Below, piece by piece: positions 57,337 through 64,000 of a DNA stretch of 64,000 nucleotides. The position numbers and the translations under genes were made by a program. This DNA comes from Streptomyces radiopugnans (GTDB lineage: Bacteria; Actinomycetota; Actinomycetes; Streptomycetales; Streptomycetaceae), in the NCBI RefSeq assembly GCF_900110735.1, contig NZ_FOET01000010.1:124001-188000 (forward strand). The letters are read 5' to 3'. Within the stretch, counting starts at the first letter, position 1; every line of letters begins with the position of its first letter. The notes under the pieces were generated by a model. The model ran no database searches, was not told the DNA's origin, and saw only the letters and a program-made list of their open reading frames with translations.

Positions 57337-57495
57337 GGGAGGCAGTGTGCCCCCTCGGACCGGGCGCGCCATAGACAGGGGGGCGGAACAGAAGCGCGGC
57401 TGTTGCAGAGCTGATGCATTGCGGGGGCGGGCGGGTCCGGCGGGGAGCGCACGGGATCACACCGGGCCACCCGGTTCCGCCCGGGACGGGCCGCT

Positions 57496-57501
57496 TAGGG
57501 T
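57496..57501 (+). promoter_or_regulatory. -10 box of leaderless thioesterase gene
   Basis: TAGGGT, 6 nt, ATG 57508. Confidence 0.55.
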
Positions 57502-57507
57502 GGAAGC

Positions 57508-58059
57508 ATGACCACTCAGGCCCAGGCCACCCAGCACGAACTGCCGGGCAAGCCCACAGCGGCGTCCCGCACCACCCTGTCCCACATCATGACGGGGAAC
57601 GACACCAACCTCCTCGGCACCGTCCACGGCGGTGTGATCATGAAACTGGTCGACGACGCGGCGGGCGCGGTCGCCGGCCGGCACTCGGGAGGCCCGGCGG
57701 TCACGGCGTCGATGGACGAGATGGTCTTCCTGGAGCCGGTCCGGGTGGGCGATCTGGTGCATGTGAAGGCCCAGGTGAACTGGACCGGCCGGTCCTCGAT
57801 GGAGGTCGGCGTGCGGGTGCTGGCCGAGCGCTGGAACGAGTCCACGCCCGCCACCCAGGTCGCCTCCGCCTACCTGGTGTTCACCGCGGTCGACGAGAAC
57901 GGCCGGCCCAGGCCCGTACCGCCGGTGGTCCCCGAGTCCGAGCGCGACAAGCGGCGATGGCAGGAGGCGCAGATCCGGCGTACGCACCGGCTCGCCAGGC
58001 GCCGCGCCATCAAGGAGCTGCGCGACCGGCGGGCGGCCGAGGGCATGACGGAGGACTGA
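57508..58059 (+). CDS. Acyl-CoA thioesterase, hot-dog fold (YciA/BACH type)
   Basis: 183 residues. The hot-dog domain (about 22-145) starts SRTTLSHIMTGNDTNLLGTVHGGVIMKLVDDAA, with the catalytic Asp in LVDDAAG and the N-x-x-G-x-V-H-G-G pattern of the Acot7/YciA class, then SMDEMVFLEPVRVGDLVHV. A basic helical tail (155-183) is added. Hydrolyses acyl-CoA to acid plus CoA; the chain length is unknown. Confidence 0.93.
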   Translation: MTTQAQATQHELPGKPTAASRTTLSHIMTGNDTNLLGTVHGGVIMKLVDDAAGAVAGRHSGGPAVTASMDEMVFLEPVRVGDLVHVKAQVNWTGRSSMEVGVRVLAERWNESTPATQVASAYLVFTAVDENGRPRPVPPVVPESERDKRRWQEAQIRRTHRLARRRAIKELRDRRAAEGMTED

Positions 58060-58123
58060 GGGCCGCCGCCCCGGGCCCGCCGGCGCGTACGGACACGCCG
58101 GCGCCTACGGCCCGGCCCCGCGG

Positions 58124-59716
58124 TCACGGGCAGACGACCTCGTCGCCCGTGACCGCCTTCCCGCCGGTGCCCCCGCCCTCCGGGCGCGCGGACTCCTCCG
58201 CGTCCTCCGCCTCCGGCGCCGGGCTCGCGGAGGACTCGGGGGCGTGGCGCACCCGCAGCACCCCGCGGTGGTCGGTGCCCAGCACGACCTCCATCACCCG
58301 CCCCTGCCCCTTGACCTCCTCCAGCTCCGCGCCGGGCAGCGCGGCGGCCAGGGCGCGCGCCGAGCGGTCCCATTCGGGGTCGTGGCGGATGACCGTCCGC
58401 CGTACGTCCTGCCTCTTCGCGCCGCGCGGGGTGCCGGTGGTGTCGAAACCGGTGGCGCGCAGCTCGCGGTCCACTCGCGCACCGAGGGCGGCGACCGGTG
58501 TGCCGTTCTCGATCTGCACCCGGATCTTCCCCGGGTCCACCCGGACCGGGAGCGGGCCGGACGGACGCGGCGCGCTCCGCCGCTCCGCCGCGCCGGGCTC
58601 CTCGTCCAGGTTCTTGCCGTCGTGCCCGGCCGCTTGTCCCGTGCCGCGCCCCGTGCCCGCCGCGGTGCCGGACGACAGGGGCCGGTCCTGGCGCAGCGCC
58701 GCGAACAGCTTCCCGGCCTTCTCCTCGTCCCAGGTCACGGTCGAGCCGATGCCGGGCACGCTGTGGTCGGGGTCGTCCAGGGGCACCGAGACGAACTCGG
58801 AGGACGCCACCGTGAAGCCGCGCATCGCCCGTCCCAGGGTCAGCAGTTCGCGGGCGCCGAAGTCCCGGTCGGCGCGCACCGATCCCAGGAGCGCCGAGGC
58901 GACCCGGTTGAGCCGGGCGGGGTTCGTCAGCACCTCGCTCCCGGTCACCTCGTCGATCACGGAGGCCAGGAAGCGCTGCTGGCGTTTGATGCGGCCGAGG
59001 TCGCCCTCGGCGTCGACGTGCCGGGCGCGGACGTACTGCAGGGCCCGGCCGCCGTCGAGCCGGGTGGTGCCGGCCGGCAGGTCGAGGCCGCTGCGGCTGT
59101 CGGTCAGCGGCCGGGTGGTGCACACCGGGACGCCGCCCAGGGCGTCGACGGTCCGCATGAAACTGGTGAAGTCGACCTCCAGGTAGTGATCGACGCGCAC
59201 CCCCGTCATCTTCTCGACCGTGCGTACGGTCAGGTGCGGGCCGCCCAGCGTGTAGGCGGCGTTGATCTTCCCGGTGCGGCCGGTGCGGAGCTCGCCGGTC
59301 GCGGGATCGGTGTGCTCGGGGAACTCGGTGTACGAGTCGCGGGGGATGCTCACCACGCTGGCCCGGTCGCGGTCGGCGGACAGGTGCACCAGCATGAGCG
59401 TGTCGGTGCAGTTGCACGGGGTCCCGCCCAGGGAGTACCGCCGCCGCTCCTCCTCGGTGACGGTGTCGCGCCCGTCGGTGCCGACGACCAGGAAGTTGAG
59501 GCCGTCGCCGTTCTGGGGGCGGTGGCTGAGCCCGTGGAAGGGGTCCACCCGCTTCAGCCGGCCGTCCAGCCCGGAGACCAGCGCGTGGCCGATGCCGCCG
59601 GCCATGAGCACCATCACCGAGACGGCGGTGACCGCCCGTGCGCCCCAGCGGGACAGACCCCGCCGCTTCGGCCGGGGACGGGCGTGGCGACCGCGCTGAC
59701 GGGACCGTGCGGGCAT
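58124..59716 (-). CDS. LCP-family glycopolymer transferase with LytR_C domain
   Basis: 530 residues from ATG 59716 with GGAGG upstream. Basic head, membrane helix (about 26-48), LCP domain (about 75-300: NFLVVGTDGRDT, CTDTLMLVHLSADRD, VVSIPRDSYTEFPEH, KINAAYTLGG, LQYVRARHVD), a linker, then a LytR_C domain (about 395-490: KIRVQIENGTPVAALG). A CNC motif lies inside the LCP domain and the protein ends with VVCP. Divergent from the glycosyltransferase gene. Confidence 0.92.
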   Translation of the reverse strand: MPARSRQRGRHARPRPKRRGLSRWGARAVTAVSVMVLMAGGIGHALVSGLDGRLKRVDPFHGLSHRPQNGDGLNFLVVGTDGRDTVTEEERRRYSLGGTPCNCTDTLMLVHLSADRDRASVVSIPRDSYTEFPEHTDPATGELRTGRTGKINAAYTLGGPHLTVRTVEKMTGVRVDHYLEVDFTSFMRTVDALGGVPVCTTRPLTDSRSGLDLPAGTTRLDGGRALQYVRARHVDAEGDLGRIKRQQRFLASVIDEVTGSEVLTNPARLNRVASALLGSVRADRDFGARELLTLGRAMRGFTVASSEFVSVPLDDPDHSVPGIGSTVTWDEEKAGKLFAALRQDRPLSSGTAAGTGRGTGQAAGHDGKNLDEEPGAAERRSAPRPSGPLPVRVDPGKIRVQIENGTPVAALGARVDRELRATGFDTTGTPRGAKRQDVRRTVIRHDPEWDRSARALAAALPGAELEEVKGQGRVMEVVLGTDHRGVLRVRHAPESSASPAPEAEDAEESARPEGGGTGGKAVTGDEVVCP

Positions 59717-59851
59717 CGGGGAAGCACCTCCGTGGCGGTGGGGGCCAGGAAGCGGCCAACATAGGCCCATACGATCTACGGACCGCCGGTCCCACGCCGC
59801 CCGCCGTCCGCGGCCACCCGGCTGCCGTGCGAGCGGGTCACCCGATCGCGG

Positions 59852-59857
59852 TACCGT
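59852..59857 (+). promoter_or_regulatory. -10 box of leaderless glycosyltransferase gene
   Basis: TACCGT, 6 nt, GTG 59864. Confidence 0.55.
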
Positions 59858-59863
59858 GACCCG

Positions 59864-60907
59864 GTGAGCTCTCCTGTCGAACCCACCTCCCCGGCCGCGG
59901 CGCCGCCCGCGGTCTCCGTGATCATGCCGGTGCTCAACGAGGAGCGGTATCTGCGCAGCTCGGTGCGGCACATCCTGGAGCAGGACTACGCCGGCGAGCT
60001 GGAGGTCGTGATCGCGCTCGGTCCCTCCGAGGACCGCACCGACTCCATCGCCGCCGAGCTGGTCCGCGAGGACCCGAGGGTGCGCACCGTGCCCAACCCC
60101 ACCGGCCGCACCCCCGCTGGTCTCAACGCGGCCATCGCCGCCTCCCGCCACCCGGTCGTGGTGCGGGTGGACGGGCACGGGATGCTCTCGCCGAACTACA
60201 TCGCCACCGCCGTGCGGTTGCTGGAGGAGACCGGCGCGGCCAACGTCGGCGGCATCATGCACGCCGAGGGCGAGAACGACTGGGAGAAGGCCGTGGCCGC
60301 CGCCATGACCTCCAGGATCGGGGTCGGCAACGCGGCCTTCCACACCGGCGGCCGGGCGGGCGAGGCCGAGACGGTCTACCTGGGCGTCTTCCGCCGCGAG
60401 GTGCTGGAGCGGCAGGGCGGTTACAACGAGGAGTTCATCCGGGCACAGGACTGGGAGCTGAACTTCCGCATCCGCCAGGACGGCGGGCTGATCTGGTTCT
60501 CGCCGGAGCTGCTGGTCTCCTACCGCCCCCGGCCGAACGTCCGCGCACTGGCCAAGCAGTACCGCAACTACGGCCGCTGGCGGCACGTGGTGGCCCGCTA
60601 CCACTCGGGCTCGATCAACCTGCGCTACCTGGCGCCGCCGGCGGCCGTGCTCGCCGTCGGAGCGGGCCTGGTGGCGGGCGCGCTGGTCACACCGTGGGCC
60701 CTGGTCGTCCCCGGCGGCTACCTGGCGGCCATCACCGCGGGATCGGTCCCGGCGGGGAAGGGGCTGCCGTTCGGGGCGCGGGTGCGCATCCCGCTGGCGC
60801 TGGCCACCATGCACATGTCCTGGGGCTGGGGCTTCCTGACGAGCCCTCGGAAACTGGCGGAGAAGGTGAAGGCCGCCCGCCGGGAGCCGGTGACGGCCGG
60901 CGGCTGA
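59864..60907 (+). CDS. Family-2 glycosyltransferase, membrane-associated
   Basis: 347 residues. GT-A fold: VSVIMPVLNEERYLRSSVRHI (about 14-34), DxD-type VVRVDGHGML (about 105), acceptor-site EFIRAQDWELNFRIRQ (the ED-type acid near 207), then two membrane helices near residues 260-300. The wording resembles ExoA-like enzymes of succinoglycan or cell-wall sugar chains. It probably builds a lipid-linked glycan that the LCP proteins attach; this link is inferred from neighbours. Confidence 0.9.
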   Translation: MSSPVEPTSPAAAPPAVSVIMPVLNEERYLRSSVRHILEQDYAGELEVVIALGPSEDRTDSIAAELVREDPRVRTVPNPTGRTPAGLNAAIAASRHPVVVRVDGHGMLSPNYIATAVRLLEETGAANVGGIMHAEGENDWEKAVAAAMTSRIGVGNAAFHTGGRAGEAETVYLGVFRREVLERQGGYNEEFIRAQDWELNFRIRQDGGLIWFSPELLVSYRPRPNVRALAKQYRNYGRWRHVVARYHSGSINLRYLAPPAAVLAVGAGLVAGALVTPWALVVPGGYLAAITAGSVPAGKGLPFGARVRIPLALATMHMSWGWGFLTSPRKLAEKVKAARREPVTAGG

Positions 60908-61010
60908 CCCGGCTTCCCCGCGGGCCGCGCCCCGGAGCCCCCGGAGGACGGGGGTTCCGGGGCGCGGCCCGTCCCGGCTCCGGCCCCGGCCGCTTCGCCG
61001 GGGCGCCGGA

Positions 61011-62726
61011 TCACCAGGTGTGGGCGGGGTTGACGTTCATGCACTTCTCCTCGTCGCCGTTGAGGGCGTTCGCGCTCTCGGGGGCGCCGCGCTCGTCGTC
61101 CTCCTCGGCCTCGGGCTGCCCGGGGTAGGCGTTCCCCTCCCGCCAGTCGGCGCCGATCACCAGGGTGACCTGCTCGACTCCGGCGGACTGGCGCACGGAC
61201 CGCTCGGGCACGCCCAGGGCCTCGGCCACGGCCAGGGCGTCACCGTGCAGGTCCTCGCTCGGGTACGACACGGTGGTGTCGGCCTGCGGCGCCTCCTCCG
61301 GGTCGGTCCCGGCCTGGGCGAAGCCCAGCCGCCGCAGCTCCTCGGCGATGACCCCGGCACGGCCGTTGACGGGGCCGAGGGTGACGGTGCGGGTGCCGTT
61401 GCGGACATCCACCGGGATCTCGCCGGCCGGAGCGGCGGGGTCGGAGGTCTTCTTCGGCTTCTTCGGCTTCTCGTCCCTGCCGTCGAGGGCGATGTCGTCC
61501 CGGATGAGGGAGAAGACCTTCTCGGCGTCGCCGGGCTTGGGCACCACGTAGCTGCCGCCGTCGGAGTACTCCCACGGCATGGTGACCATGGTGATCCGCT
61601 CGGTGGGGACCTGCTTGAGCTCGTTGGCCAGGTCGTAGAGGTCCTTGACGCCCTCGATGCCCTCGTCGACGGTGAGCGCCTTGGTCGCGGCCTCGGCGAG
61701 CGACCTGAGCTTGCCCGGGTCGGTGAGCTTGGTGCCCGCCTTGAGCTGGCGCACCATCGAGTTCATGTACATGTGCTGGGCCCGGGCCCGGCCGATGTCG
61801 CTGCCGTCCCCGAAACCGTGCCGGGTGCGCAGCCACTGGAGGGCCTTCTCGCCGCGGACGACGGTCTCGCCCGCCTCCAGGCGCAGGCCGGACCTCCTGT
61901 CGTGGACGTTGGCGTCCACGCAGACCGGGACACCCCCCACCGCGTCGGCCATGTCCACCACGCCCGCGAAGTCGATCATCATGAAGTGGTCGACGGGGAT
62001 GCCGGTCAGCTCCATCCAGGTGGCGACCGTGCAGCCCGGCCCGCCGTGCTGGAGGCTGGAGTTGATCTTGTCGGTGGTCTGCGGGTGCTGCGAACCGTCC
62101 TCGGGGTCGGTGCACTCGGGGATGGTCACCTTGGTGTCCCGGGGGATGCTGAGCACCGAGATGCTGTCGCGGTCGGCCGAGAGGTGCAGCAGCATCTGGA
62201 CGTCGGCGAGCGGCTTGCGCCCCACATCGCCGCGGGAGCCGCCGAGTTCGAGGTTCCGCTCGGAGTTACGGCTGTCGGAGCCCAGCAGCAGGATGTTGAG
62301 GGGGGTGCGGCCCTCCGCGTTCTGCCGGTGCTTCAACTGGTTGTCGCCGAGGGTGAGGGGCTTCTTGGTGAGGTTGCCGTTGAGGTGCTCGTAGTAGAGG
62401 TAACCGGCGCCCGCCGTGCCGAGCACCAGTACGGAGAGGGAGAGCGCCGTCCAGCGAAGCACCCGCCCGCCGCGGCCCGTCCGCCGCTTCGGGCCGTCGG
62501 CGCGGCGGCCTCCGCCGGGCGCGGGCGCCGCGCCCCCGGTGCCGCCTGCCCTGCCCTCCTCGCTCTTCCCGGGCTGCACGGACTTCCCGGACTTCCCGGA
62601 CTCCACGGACGCCTCCGGTTCCCCGGACTCGCCCGGCTCGTCGTACATGCTGTCGTTCCAGCCGAAGTCCTCCGGCCGGGGGGCGCGTTCGTGTGCGCCC
62701 CTCCCCCCTGTGGTGCGCTGCCCCAA
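61011..62726 (-). CDS. LCP-family glycopolymer transferase with LytR_C domain (TTG start)
   Basis: 571 residues. The start is TTG 62726, with GGGAGAGGG 5-6 nt upstream; the next ATG is 26 codons in and lacks a ribosome site. Head of Glu/Ser/Gly repeats, membrane helix (about 90-110), LCP domain (about 140-350: LNILLLGSDSRNSER, VQMLLHLSADRDS, SVLSIPRDTKVTIPE, KINSSLQHGGPGC, LQWLRTRHGF), then LytR_C (about 425-520: IPVDVRNGTRTVTLG) and the end EKCMNVNPAHTW. Lies 50 nt after the previous LCP gene, so probably one operon. Confidence 0.9.
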   Translation of the reverse strand: MGQRTTGGRGAHERAPRPEDFGWNDSMYDEPGESGEPEASVESGKSGKSVQPGKSEEGRAGGTGGAAPAPGGGRRADGPKRRTGRGGRVLRWTALSLSVLVLGTAGAGYLYYEHLNGNLTKKPLTLGDNQLKHRQNAEGRTPLNILLLGSDSRNSERNLELGGSRGDVGRKPLADVQMLLHLSADRDSISVLSIPRDTKVTIPECTDPEDGSQHPQTTDKINSSLQHGGPGCTVATWMELTGIPVDHFMMIDFAGVVDMADAVGGVPVCVDANVHDRRSGLRLEAGETVVRGEKALQWLRTRHGFGDGSDIGRARAQHMYMNSMVRQLKAGTKLTDPGKLRSLAEAATKALTVDEGIEGVKDLYDLANELKQVPTERITMVTMPWEYSDGGSYVVPKPGDAEKVFSLIRDDIALDGRDEKPKKPKKTSDPAAPAGEIPVDVRNGTRTVTLGPVNGRAGVIAEELRRLGFAQAGTDPEEAPQADTTVSYPSEDLHGDALAVAEALGVPERSVRQSAGVEQVTLVIGADWREGNAYPGQPEAEEDDERGAPESANALNGDEEKCMNVNPAHTW

Positions 62727-62776
62727 CGGGCCCTCTCCCTACGACTCGGCCCGTGCGCGGAAGCGGCGCGCGGGAA

Positions 62777-64000
62777 TCACTTGGCGCATATCTTCTTGTC
62801 GGCTTCCACGTTCCCGAGGTTCTCCGGAGCCTTCGCCGGGGCGGCGATGGGGATGCCGGCGCCCTTGAAGTCGGCGCCCAGCGTCAGGGTCATCGGTGCG
62901 AGCGGTTCGGCGTCCTCGGTGCCCTGCTTCAGGGCGGAAGCGGGCAGGCCCATGAGGTCCGCGAGCTTGCGGGCCTGGTCGGCCTGGTTGGGCCCGTACT
63001 CCAGTGTCGTCCTGTCGAGCTGCTCGGGCGCGTTGCCGCCGTTGCTGGACTTCAGCACGTTCTGGGTGTTCTGCAGCCAGGTGAGCGTCGTCTGCGCGGC
63101 TCCGGCGATCTCCCCGCCGTTGAGGACCTCCACGCGCACGTCGGAGGCCGCGGCCCGCTCGCCCTTGAGCAGCGCCTCCTGCTCCTTCTTGGCCTTGTCC
63201 TTGGCGGCCTTCTCCTTCTCCTTCACCTCGGTGAAGGAGACGTCCTCCCGCAGCATCGCGAAGACCTGCGGGGCCTTGGTGGGGTCGGGCACGACCGTGG
63301 CCTTGATCCTCTCCGCGGGATTGTCGATCACCGGGAGCGTCAGGAAGGAGATGTTCTCGGTCTTGATGCTGCTGAGCTCCTTGCCCAGGTCGCTCAGCTT
63401 CTTGATGGTGCCTATGCCGGTGTCGACGGTGAGCGCCTTGGTGGCCGCGTCCGCCAGGTCCCACAGTTTGCCCGGGTCGGTGAGGGTGTCGTTCGACTTG
63501 AACTGGCGGATCATCGAACTCAGGAACTGCTGCTGGACCTTGATGCGGTCCAGGTCGCCGCTGTTTCCGAAGCTCTTGCGGGTGCGGACGAAGGCCAGGG
63601 CCTGCTCGCCCTCGACGACGCTCTCGCCGGCGGGGAGCTTCAGCTTGGAGTCGGGGTCGTCGACCGGTTTCTCCAGGCAGACCGGGACACCGCCGACCGC
63701 GGTGGTCAGCGTCTTGACGGCGTTGAAGTCCGCCATCATGAAGTGGTGGATGTCCAGCCCCGTCAGTTCGCTGACGGTGCGCATGGTGCAGCCCGGGTCC
63801 CGGCCCGCCTGGCCGAGGCTGGTGTTGAACCGGACGTCCTGCTCACCCGGGACGACCTTGGTACTGCCGTCCGCCTGCTTGGTCGGGCAGTCGGGGATGT
63901 CGGTCTTCAGGTCCCGGGGGATGCTCATCACGGTCGCGTTGGTGCGGTCCGCCGAGACGTGGAAGAGGAACGTGGTGTCGGCGTGGCCGGGGCTGTTCTT
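62777..64000 (-). CDS. LCP-family glycopolymer transferase with LytR_C domain, 5' partial
   Basis: 407 codons are visible; the frame runs on past the right edge, reading DTTFLFHVSADRTNATVMSIPRDL, the normal LCP core, so a start at the internal GTG 63931 is wrong. LCP blocks continue with RFNTSLGQAGRDPGCTMRTV, MADFNAVKTLTTAVGGVPVC and LAFVRTRKSFG; LytR_C (about the last 150 residues: VRVEVLNGGEIAGAAQ) ends with DKKICAK. The missing part is the cytoplasmic head and membrane helix. Confidence 0.93.
   Translation of the reverse strand, partial: KNSPGHADTTFLFHVSADRTNATVMSIPRDLKTDIPDCPTKQADGSTKVVPGEQDVRFNTSLGQAGRDPGCTMRTVSELTGLDIHHFMMADFNAVKTLTTAVGGVPVCLEKPVDDPDSKLKLPAGESVVEGEQALAFVRTRKSFGNSGDLDRIKVQQQFLSSMIRQFKSNDTLTDPGKLWDLADAATKALTVDTGIGTIKKLSDLGKELSSIKTENISFLTLPVIDNPAERIKATVVPDPTKAPQVFAMLREDVSFTEVKEKEKAAKDKAKKEQEALLKGERAAASDVRVEVLNGGEIAGAAQTTLTWLQNTQNVLKSSNGGNAPEQLDRTTLEYGPNQADQARKLADLMGLPASALKQGTEDAEPLAPMTLTLGADFKGAGIPIAAPAKAPENLGNVEADKKICAK

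Noticed and set aside
1..64000. CRISPR array, insertion sequence or biosynthetic gene cluster
   Set aside because: No evenly spaced repeats with unique spacers, no transposase or terminal inverted repeats, and no PKS/NRPS/terpene genes seen; the lone P450-MFS pair is not enough.

Overview
The window is chromosomal DNA from a Streptomyces-type actinomycete. It has very high GC with strong third-position GC bias, many GTG starts, many apparently leaderless promoters (a TANNNT box 6-7 nt before the start codon), three Rpf-type cell-wall hydrolases, and the rare tRNA-Leu(UAA) gene bldA. From memory, the gene order runs parallel to the Streptomyces coelicolor core (roughly the SCO309x to SCO304x stretch); this could not be checked here. 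I see no phage, insertion sequence, CRISPR array or secondary-metabolite cluster. The accessory parts are a small toxin-antitoxin module, some gene remnants and several short tandem repeats.

Layout. 1-8.0 kb: the end of mazG, small membrane proteins, a YhhN-type membrane protein, an M48 metalloprotease, a DHA2-type MFS exporter and a cytochrome P450. 8.1-14.2 kb: two secreted Rpf/LysM proteins (the second behind a c-di-AMP riboswitch), enolase, the division protein DivIC, a DUF501 protein and a Ppx/GppA phosphatase. 14.3-16.9 kb: a RelE/Phd-type toxin-antitoxin pair, then a long spacer with Rex-like operators ahead of type II NADH dehydrogenase. 17.1-20.6 kb: a MacB/FtsX-type ABC exporter. 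20.97 kb: bldA, followed by an apparently internally deleted binding-protein gene. 22.5-29.5 kb: a Bax-inhibitor-1-like membrane protein, two genes of unknown function, thiolase, a GDSL hydrolase and cystathionine beta-synthase.

30.0-38.9 kb: an RpiR/SIS regulator, a membrane protein, a decarboxylase of the DAP-decarboxylase fold, and, divergent from the decarboxylase, a tightly coupled histidine-utilisation operon (hutU, an M20 amidohydrolase, hutF, hutI). The operon has no HutG; the M20 enzyme probably supplies N-formylglutamate deformylation. 39.1-41.4 kb: a SigB/F-type sigma factor with an anti-anti-sigma (STAS) protein and an anti-sigma (HATPase) protein. 41.5-47.0 kb: a lipoprotein, a POT peptide transporter, a two-component system and a GtrA protein. 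47.2-50.1 kb: purK-purE-dipeptidase. 50.4-51.9 kb: a second c-di-AMP riboswitch ahead of an Rpf-LysM-M23 protein.

52.0-64.0 kb: a VOC protein divergent from a CGNR zinc-finger regulator, UDP-glucose dehydrogenase, acyl-CoA dehydrogenase, an LCP-family transferase, a thioesterase, then another LCP protein, a family-2 glycosyltransferase and two further LCP proteins (the last cut by the window edge). UDP-glucose dehydrogenase, the glycosyltransferase and four LCP proteins suggest synthesis and wall attachment of an anionic glycopolymer.

The most notable signals beyond ordinary annotation are: an identical 10-mer (AACGGTAGTT) in the promoters of the two beta-oxidation-type genes 28 kb apart; five GGTAAC/GTTACC boxes in the VOC/CGNR divergent promoter; a near-consensus Rex site plus a weaker second one ahead of ndh; two c-di-AMP riboswitches each behind a -35/N18/TACCGT promoter; a hut operon with a substituted deformylase and a palindrome inside its promoter; and a threonine/glycine repeat inserted in the dimerisation domain of a histidine kinase.
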